Shown here: piece by piece, positions 7,899 to 12,192 of the stretch
Layout: every line of letters begins with the position of its first letter
Numbering within the stretch: position 1 is the first letter of the stretch
NCBI GenBank assembly: GCA_014381385.1
Contig: JACNLR010000067.1
Span: 1 to 12,192 of the forward strand
DNA from: Planctomycetota bacterium
GTDB taxonomy: Bacteria; Planctomycetota; Phycisphaerae; Phycisphaerales; SM1A02
Reading direction: 5' to 3'
Length of the DNA stretch: 12,192 bases
Notes under the pieces: generated by a model
The model's database searches: none
What the model saw: only the letters and a program-made list of their open reading frames with translations
Told to the model about the DNA's origin: nothing
Made by a program: the position numbers and the translations under genes

Positions 7899-8666
7899 TC
7901 AATGGAGTAATACAGAAGTTACAAGTGAGTTATCAATATAAACATCAGCCCATTCACCCGAGGAATCGATGTGCATTGTCCACTCTTGATTATGTACAGT
8001 TGCGCTGCCATTGGTTATGCCAACTTCAAACATATAGCCAAAAACATCACTTGCGTTGCCAGATAAATTCATGACGATTGGATCTGGGCTTCCTTCTTCA
8101 CCATCTTTAATCAAGAAAAGTTGACGAGAAAGAGAACTCCAACGCACCTCATCCCAAACTGGGATGGGCGAACCACCTGCAAGATTCAGTGTCGCCTTTA
8201 CGTTTCCATCTTGCAATCCAGCAGCAGTTTCAAGTGATGGTGTAATAGTCCCCTTTATAACGTCGTCTTGTATTTCCAAAAATAGGTATTCACTTTCGTT
8301 TGATAATTCTGCTTGTTTAAAGCCTTCTTCAAAATATTCGTCCCAATCTGGATCATCGTGCAACACTAACAACTGACTATCTTCATCGTAAAGACAATCG
8401 ATATCGTAAAAATACGAATACTCACGACCGTTGTGTGAACGAGTTTCAAATGCCCGTGTGTCTAAATCAAAACAAATAAATTGATTCGTTGTTGACCGTT
8501 GTATACCATTTCGATCTTCGCTTACTTTTGCTGTTAGTGACAGTATGCCAGTTTCATCGTTGTAGTTAACCGCTGTTTGTAATGAACAACCTGTTTCTAC
8601 AAGTACAAAACTCAACGCAAAAGTCGTGCCAATAATTCCAAATACAGTTCGCTTCCTTGCTTTCAT
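7899..8666 (-). CDS. Putative lipoprotein of unknown function
   Basis: A 255-residue protein beginning MKARKRTVFGIIG, with basic residues, then a hydrophobic stretch, then VETGC. This looks like a lipoprotein signal with Cys27 as the lipidation site. The box is imperfect: Gly and Thr fit at -1 and -2, but Glu at -3 is unusual. The mature part is acidic and seems all-beta: repeated short strands, many Asp/Glu/Asn, no long helices and no recognisable catalytic motif. I do not recognise a family. The ATG at 8666 has a good ribosome binding site, AAAGGA, 6 bases upstream. It is the first gene of the presumed minus-strand operon (lipoprotein, exported protein, histidine kinase, purD) and is divergent from the HTH-TPR regulator. 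A role as a surface or periplasmic component linked to the kinase is possible but unproven. Confidence 0.78.
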   Translation of the reverse strand: MKARKRTVFGIIGTTFALSFVLVETGCSLQTAVNYNDETGILSLTAKVSEDRNGIQRSTTNQFICFDLDTRAFETRSHNGREYSYFYDIDCLYDEDSQLLVLHDDPDWDEYFEEGFKQAELSNESEYLFLEIQDDVIKGTITPSLETAAGLQDGNVKATLNLAGGSPIPVWDEVRWSSLSRQLFLIKDGEEGSPDPIVMNLSGNASDVFGYMFEVGITNGSATVHNQEWTMHIDSSGEWADVYIDNSLVTSVLLH

Positions 8667-8689
8667 TTCAAATCCTTTAACTTTTTGTA

Positions 8690-8716
8690 AATATACCCAT
8701 TTTCACCTTTAATTAA
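8690..8716 (-). promoter_or_regulatory. Weak candidate promoter for the lipoprotein-kinase-purD cluster
   Basis: Read on the minus strand, a -10-like TATATT lies at 8690-8695 and a weak -35-like TTAATT about 15 bases upstream, near 8711-8716. The position would suit the lipoprotein gene starting at 8666. AT-richness makes chance matches likely. Confidence 0.25.
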
Positions 8717-8742
8717 TGTAACGGCAGCATCTTATGAGCCGT

Positions 8743-8872
8743 TGCTCCACAAAACACAAGTGGGGCATGCGAGTTGTAATCGATGTTTGGATTGCAACTC
8801 AAAAAATTTATGATTTTTTTACGGGCAGTTTTTTTTCTTATTACTGCTAAAAAAAACATGTAAGAAAAAAAC
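8743..8872. repeat. Intergenic cluster of inverted repeats and A/T tracts
   Basis: Consecutive possible stem-loops fill the divergent spacer. TGCTCCAC (8743-8750) pairs with GTGGGGCA (8760-8767), 8 pairs with one G-U. GAGTTGTAATC (8771-8781) pairs with GATTGCAACTC (8790-8800), 11 pairs with one G-U. AAAAAAT (8801-8807) pairs with ATTTTTT (8813-8819). GCAGT (8825-8829) pairs with ACTGC (8843-8847). Overlapping the last, a T-tract arm ending CTTA (8829-8840) pairs with TAAGAAAAAAAC (8861-8872), so some structures are mutually exclusive. No coding region is present. It may be a structured 5' leader of the regulator gene, a small RNA, or an AT-rich curved operator/promoter region. Confidence 0.5.
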
Positions 8873-8932
8873 AGATTGTTCGTGAAAACCCAAACTACTC
8901 GTGTAGGGTGGGGGCACGCAACTCAATGGTGG

Positions 8933-8953
8933 GTTATCGCAACGTGCAATAAC
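8933..8953. promoter_or_regulatory. Imperfect palindrome upstream of the HTH-TPR regulator (candidate operator)
   Basis: Outer arms GTTAT (8933-8937) and ATAAC (8949-8953) and inner arms GCA (8939-8941) and TGC (8945-8947) are symmetric around ACG, with a single C/A mismatch in each half. The site ends 46 bases before the regulator start. XRE-type regulators commonly bind such dyads and control their own gene, so autoregulation is a reasonable inference; it could instead be a hairpin in the leader. Confidence 0.45.
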
Positions 8954-8999
8954 TAAAGGTTGTCAGAAAATGGAGTCAAGAAAGGAAAAGGAGAATTTC

Positions 9000-10259
9000 A
9001 TGGCAAAAACAATAAATGTAAACCGTAAGGAACGGCTTGAGCAGCTTCTAAATCTTGCGCAAGTATATCGAGGATGGAACCGAAGTAAACTTGCAAGAGA
9101 ACTAGGTAGAGATGCAACGAAGTTAGCACCAGAGAGCGGGAATCCAAAATTTGATGTCATTGTTAAGTTGGCAGATGCGCTTGACTGGACTATCGACGAA
9201 GTTTCAGATTGGGTTTGGTATGGGAATGATTCTAAAGTAGACATTTCTGCAACTAGTAAAAATTTATCTTTTGCTTCACTTGATAAAAAAGCTCAGAAAG
9301 CCCATAGAGCCGGTAAGTATGAACGAATGGTAGAACTCGCGCACTGCGCACTTGAGGCAGCTACAAACCCAGAAGAACGTGCAAGATCGTACAACCGAGC
9401 AGCAGGTGGTTGGGATGGTCTTGGTAGATTTAACCGCGTTTTACGAGCAGCACAAGCGGGGTTACGAGAGCACCCAATACCAACTGATTTACGATTACTG
9501 CTTCAGTCTACTGCTGCAAATGCACACTACACACTTTGGCAACTTGACGAATCAAGGGGAATGGCTCAAAGAGTTATTGAGTATTACGAGAACAACGAGG
9601 CAGAATCCGATCGAGCAAAAGTTGCGCAAGCACATGGCTATTACGTTCTTGGGCATACTTACCGACGTCTCATAGAAATTGAACCTGATTTTTCCTCCAC
9701 ACATGCACATTCTTGTAAAGTAGCACTTGAAAAAGCTGCTTTGTACTACGAAGAACTTGGACGAGCAGTCCACTCAAATTACGCAGGTATAGCGAATACA
9801 TGCAGAGGTGGAATTCTTGAGGCCGAAGTTTTTCTTGGCACAATCGATGCGCGGGAAGGGCTCGCAAGAGTTTTTGACGTTGTGGGTCCTATTGTGGAAC
9901 CAAAAGATGGTTCGCATGGCGATTGGCTTGAAAGTTATGGTTGGTGGTGCATCGTTGGTTGCAACATAACACTTCGACACATCTCTGAAGAGAGAGATAT
10001 CCAGCGATTCATGGCTCTGTTCACGAACAAGGCTGACGAAATTGCTGAACATTTGAATCACTGGGCAATGCGCGAACGTGTTTTCTCCATGCAGTTTGAA
10101 GGTCGCAAACGTCTTATAGGTTGGACTGGGCAAAATATTCCAGTAGTTATTGATAATGATGACGTTCGACTCATCACAGGAACCATGGGACGTTTTCCTC
10201 AATTCCGCGAAACCGGATGGTCAATTCTAAACAATGGAAACGTAATTCAAGAATCCTAA
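9000..10259 (+). CDS. XRE-type HTH regulator with TPR-like C-terminal region
   Basis: A 419-residue protein from the ATG at 9000, chosen because AAGGAG (8988-8993) sits an ideal 6 bases upstream; an ATG at 8970 lacks this. Residues about 10-72 form an XRE-like helix-turn-helix (SKLARELGRDATKL, then FDVIVKLADALDWTIDEV). From about 94 to 230 the protein is helical with TPR-like pairs (KKAQKAHRAGKYERMVELAHCALEA; ARSYNRAAGGWDGLGRFNRVLRAA). The C-terminal third is less regular and rich in Trp. DNA binding is inferred from the HTH; the TPR region would bind a protein or peptide. The stop codon overlaps the ribosome binding site of the next gene, giving tight coupling to a small secreted protein. 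The domain order resembles RRNPP peptide receptors of Firmicutes, but I cannot claim membership. Other possible roles are a PEP-CTERM/exosortase-linked regulator or a stress regulator. Confidence 0.85.
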   Translation: MAKTINVNRKERLEQLLNLAQVYRGWNRSKLARELGRDATKLAPESGNPKFDVIVKLADALDWTIDEVSDWVWYGNDSKVDISATSKNLSFASLDKKAQKAHRAGKYERMVELAHCALEAATNPEERARSYNRAAGGWDGLGRFNRVLRAAQAGLREHPIPTDLRLLLQSTAANAHYTLWQLDESRGMAQRVIEYYENNEAESDRAKVAQAHGYYVLGHTYRRLIEIEPDFSSTHAHSCKVALEKAALYYEELGRAVHSNYAGIANTCRGGILEAEVFLGTIDAREGLARVFDVVGPIVEPKDGSHGDWLESYGWWCIVGCNITLRHISEERDIQRFMALFTNKADEIAEHLNHWAMRERVFSMQFEGRKRLIGWTGQNIPVVIDNDDVRLITGTMGRFPQFRETGWSILNNGNVIQES

Positions 10260-10270
10260 GGAGGTGAATG

Positions 10271-10726
10271 ATGACAACAATTAAAACACTAGTATTATCA
10301 ATCTGTATTGCTCTTTGTTTCACTGCGGTGACACCCGCGGGTTTAGAAGATGAAATTTCTTATATTCGACAAACCAAAATTACCATCTATGGACATACGG
10401 GACAAGACCCTGTGTATAAATCTACCGTTGGCAAAGATGGATTCTTCATACCAACAAAAACAAACCCAAAATTAAAAGCGTTTGTAATCGAAGATGATCC
10501 TTTTTCTAATTCTGTAATCAATGCACTAGACATTGAAAGCATAGGTCTTAGTCAACCTCTAGAACCTACTGACAACATGCTTCCATCACCGTATTTGAAC
10601 GAAATGCACAGCGGTTTCGGATTCTCTTGGCAACACACAAATGGGTTTGGCGGAGCGATTCCTGCACCGCCTGCATTCATTTTGCTCATAAGCGGTTTCC
10701 TGATTAGTGCAAGGCGCAGGCCTTGA
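10271..10726 (+). CDS. Small secreted protein with PEP-CTERM-like sorting tail
   Basis: A 151-residue protein from the ATG at 10271; an adjacent ATG at 10268 gives one more Met but leaves only 3 bases after GGAGG, against 6 for the chosen start. An N-terminal signal peptide is clear (TTIKTLVLSICIALCFTAV, likely cleavage after TPA near residue 23). The mature part has no motif I recognise and is probably beta-rich. The last ~22 residues are IPAPPAF, a short hydrophobic helix (ILLISGFLIS), then ARRRP. This is the tripartite layout of PEP-CTERM exosortase substrates in the PAP variant seen in planctomycetes. Such proteins are exported, cut by an exosortase and released or attached at the envelope. 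Translation is coupled to the HTH-TPR gene through TAAGGAGG. A strong hairpin follows 13 bases after the stop. Possible roles are a signal to its neighbour regulator or a structural surface protein. Confidence 0.82.
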   Translation: MTTIKTLVLSICIALCFTAVTPAGLEDEISYIRQTKITIYGHTGQDPVYKSTVGKDGFFIPTKTNPKLKAFVIEDDPFSNSVINALDIESIGLSQPLEPTDNMLPSPYLNEMHSGFGFSWQHTNGFGGAIPAPPAFILLISGFLISARRRP

Positions 10727-10739
10727 CAGTCGATTGCTT

Positions 10740-10769
10740 GGGGCACCGATCTTGCATAGTCGGTGCCCC
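10740..10769 (+). terminator. Strong hairpin after the HTH-TPR / secreted protein unit
   Basis: GGGGCACCGA (10740-10749) pairs perfectly with TCGGTGCCCC (10760-10769) across a 10-base loop, a 10-bp GC-rich stem that GCT/AGC flanks could extend. It sits just after the secreted protein gene and before the WYL gene, where a terminator is expected. There is no real U-tract on either strand (only TTT clusters near 10780 on plus), so it may instead be a processing or stability hairpin or part of the WYL leader. Confidence 0.45.
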
Positions 10770-10805
10770 GTAGCATCGTTTGCGTTTGGCGAGTACGCTA
10801 CACGT

Positions 10806-11789
10806 ATGCCAATCAAATATACAAGGGTGCATCGGTTACTCGAAATAATTTCGCTTGTCCAGGGCCAAGATGGTTGGACCGCAAAATCACTTGCCGACAA
10901 ATGCGGCACGACCGAACGTAATATCTATCGAGATATAAACCAAATTAAAGAAGCGGGGATTCCGATTGAAAGTACAAAAGAACATGGCTATCGAATTAAC
11001 GGTACCTTCTTTATGCCGCCTGTCCGGCTTACATTCGAGGAAGCGCTCGCCGTTTCTGCATTATGCGAAGCGATGGCTGACCAAGGCGCAATCCCATTTA
11101 TCCGCCCTGCATCTATGGCGATGAATAAAATTCTTGCACAACTACCCTTTGACGCAAGAGAAGAACTCACGGAACGATTGCGAACAATGCAATTACGCAC
11201 CACTGCAACTATGGATGGCGAAGGGTATGAAGATGTCTACGACACCGTTCAAAACGCACTTCTGAATAAAACTGTTCTTTCATGTAAATACGAAAGCACA
11301 TCAACACAAAATTCGGATGAAACATTTATGTTCCATCCCTATGCATTATTTTTCGGCACAAGGGCGTGGTACGTAGTTGGGTACCATGAAAAGAGAGAGG
11401 CAATCCGAACATTAAAATTGAGTCGATTTAATGCAATTAAAGCAACCACGCACTTGCATGAAATTCCGACATCTTTCAACTTAGACAAACATCTTGGTAA
11501 TGCGTGGAATATGATTCCCGGCGATGAAGATTACAACATTGAATTGTTGTTTGAAACGCCTTTTTCGCAAACTGTAAGCGACACTCGGTGGCACTCCACA
11601 CAAAAAATTCAATGGCACGATGATGACGCATGCACTTTTACCTGCACAGTTTCTGGACTTGATGAAATCGTTTGGTGGGTACTCTCGATGGGTCCGCACT
11701 GTAGAGTGATCAAACCCGCTGCACTTGCAGAACGCGTTGCATCCCTTGCTCAAAAGACCGCTGAAATGTATGAAAAAAGTCCCGTTTAA
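10806..11789 (+). CDS. WYL-domain transcriptional regulator (DeoR-type HTH, WYL, WCX)
   Basis: A 327-residue regulator. The N-terminal winged HTH covers about 1-65 (RLLEIISLVQ; TAKSLADKCGTTERNIYRDINQIKEAGIPI; HGYRI), the typical HTH_11/DeoR-like form. The WYL domain around 135-210 carries AWYVVGYHEKREAIRTLKLSRF, with WYV (188-190) in place of the name-giving WYL. A C-terminal WCX-like part ends with SMGPHCRVIKPAALAERVASLAQKTAEMY. WYL proteins generally sense nucleic acids or nucleotides and control DNA-damage, defence or metabolic genes. The target here is not visible, though uvrB lies in the same window. I chose the ATG at 10806 because the family starts with such a segment; a longer frame back to 10707 would cover the hairpin and the end of the previous gene. 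The ribosome binding site is weak. Its TAA overlaps the TAA of the convergent methyltransferase gene. Confidence 0.9.
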   Translation: MPIKYTRVHRLLEIISLVQGQDGWTAKSLADKCGTTERNIYRDINQIKEAGIPIESTKEHGYRINGTFFMPPVRLTFEEALAVSALCEAMADQGAIPFIRPASMAMNKILAQLPFDAREELTERLRTMQLRTTATMDGEGYEDVYDTVQNALLNKTVLSCKYESTSTQNSDETFMFHPYALFFGTRAWYVVGYHEKREAIRTLKLSRFNAIKATTHLHEIPTSFNLDKHLGNAWNMIPGDEDYNIELLFETPFSQTVSDTRWHSTQKIQWHDDDACTFTCTVSGLDEIVWWVLSMGPHCRVIKPAALAERVASLAQKTAEMYEKSPV

Positions 11790-12192
11790 GAATTTCGTCG
11801 CAGGCACGCTATAAAAAAACCAGTTGTACTTTCGTTTGGAATGATTCGAACCGCTCGAGTTATGTCCTGTGTCACTCCCTTTCCTTCCCATTCTGAAATT
11901 GGCGGTCTTGAATGTGGTGGTCTCAAATCTTTAGGAAGTTCAATAACCTTTGCATCTATTGTTTTTTTACGAAGTACTTTTTCAAGGACAAACTCGTTTT
12001 CTTCGGGTGCAAATGTGCATGTTGAGTAGACGACAAGCCCCCCCACTCGAACACAACGCATCGCTGCAATTAGTAATTGTTCTTGGAGTTTTGCAAGACG
12101 ACGTATTTCTTGCACATTCCATCGCGCCACTCGTATAGGTCTATCAAGTTGAATTCGACCCTCACCGCTGCAGGGCGCATCAACGAGAACTC
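11786..12192 (-). CDS. RNA (cytosine-5) methyltransferase, RsmB/RsmF/NSUN family, C-terminal part
   Basis: The gene enters from the right edge and is open to base 12192, so the N-terminal part is missing; about 135 residues are visible. They begin VLVDAPCSGEG, which holds motif VI with the Cys that releases the product. Then come a basic stretch and RWNVQEIRRLAKLQEQLLIAAMR, and then GGLVVYSTCTFAPEENE, whose TC motif holds the attacking Cys. Both catalytic cysteines are therefore intact. These enzymes transfer a methyl group from S-adenosylmethionine to cytosine C5 in rRNA or tRNA. Which member it is (16S rRNA RsmB or RsmF, or a tRNA enzyme) cannot be told without the N-terminus; the CSGEG form and short C-terminus fit the RsmF/NSUN side slightly better. 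A GTG at 12130 would be an internal start without the PCS motif and is not the gene start. It is convergent with the WYL gene, overlapping by 4 bases. Confidence 0.92.
   Translation of the reverse strand, partial: VLVDAPCSGEGRIQLDRPIRVARWNVQEIRRLAKLQEQLLIAAMRCVRVGGLVVYSTCTFAPEENEFVLEKVLRKKTIDAKVIELPKDLRPPHSRPPISEWEGKGVTQDITRAVRIIPNESTTGFFIACLRRNS

Noticed and set aside
8709..8716. TTAATTAA palindrome
   Set aside because: Eight AT-only bases in an AT-rich spacer are expected by chance.
8801..8880. A/T tracts as a possible replication origin or CRISPR leader
   Set aside because: No DnaA-box cluster, iterons or spacer-repeat pattern is present; homopolymer tracts alone do not support either.
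8970..8999. Earlier ATG for the HTH-TPR regulator
   Set aside because: The ATG at 9000 has AAGGAG at ideal spacing; the earlier one would place that site inside the coding region and adds a Lys/Glu-rich stub.
10707..10805. N-terminal extension of the WYL regulator by 33 codons
   Set aside because: It overlaps the end of the secreted-protein gene and the strong hairpin, and WYL proteins normally begin close to the HTH.
11481..11891. Minus-strand open frame of 136 codons
   Set aside because: It overlaps the WYL gene and the methyltransferase gene in other frames, and both of those show conserved motifs.

Overview
The window looks like a piece of a planctomycete chromosome, most likely class Phycisphaerae (inference). 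GC is moderate: about 48% where I counted and lower in the intergenic regions. Three things point there. A small secreted protein ends in a PEP-CTERM-like tail of the 'PAP / hydrophobic helix / RRR' kind common in that group. A TIM-barrel protein resembles a family I associate with planctomycetes. The gene order mixes housekeeping genes with divergent signalling genes. No rRNA, tRNA, CRISPR array, transposase or integrase was seen.

Left part (1-1503, minus strand): a TIM-barrel protein of the xylose-isomerase-like superfamily is followed after 2 bases by cytidylate kinase (cmk). The last ~30 codons of cmk do not look like Cmk, and the first ~147 bases of the window are somewhat more GC-rich. 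That points to an assembly join, a frameshift or a real rearrangement. Divergent from these (1596-3971, plus strand) are gcvH, the lipoyl carrier of the glycine cleavage system, and uvrB, the damage-recognition helicase of nucleotide excision repair. These two are almost end to end.

Middle part (3991-8666, minus strand): four genes are read in the order lipoprotein, small exported protein, HWE-type sensor histidine kinase (PAS-GAF-PAS-HisKA_2-HATPase), purD. Gaps are 33, 19 and 22 bases, so they probably form one operon. PurD carries a charged insertion of about 45 residues. No response regulator is present.

A divergent intergenic region (8667-8999) is full of inverted repeats and A/T tracts and ends in a near-perfect palindrome. 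It leads into a tight two-gene unit on the plus strand (9000-10726): an XRE-type HTH regulator with a TPR-like helical C-terminal part, then a small secreted protein with a PEP-CTERM-like sorting tail. This layout, an HTH-TPR receptor followed by a secreted polypeptide, resembles the Gram-positive RRNPP peptide-sensing systems. It is the most interesting candidate system in the window, although the secreted partner is larger than RRNPP pro-peptides and has a membrane/sorting tail.

Right part (10740-12192): a strong hairpin separates that unit from a WYL-domain regulator on the plus strand. The stop codon of the WYL gene overlaps the stop codon of a convergent RNA m5C methyltransferase (RsmB/RsmF/NSUN family), which runs off the window end with both catalytic cysteines visible.
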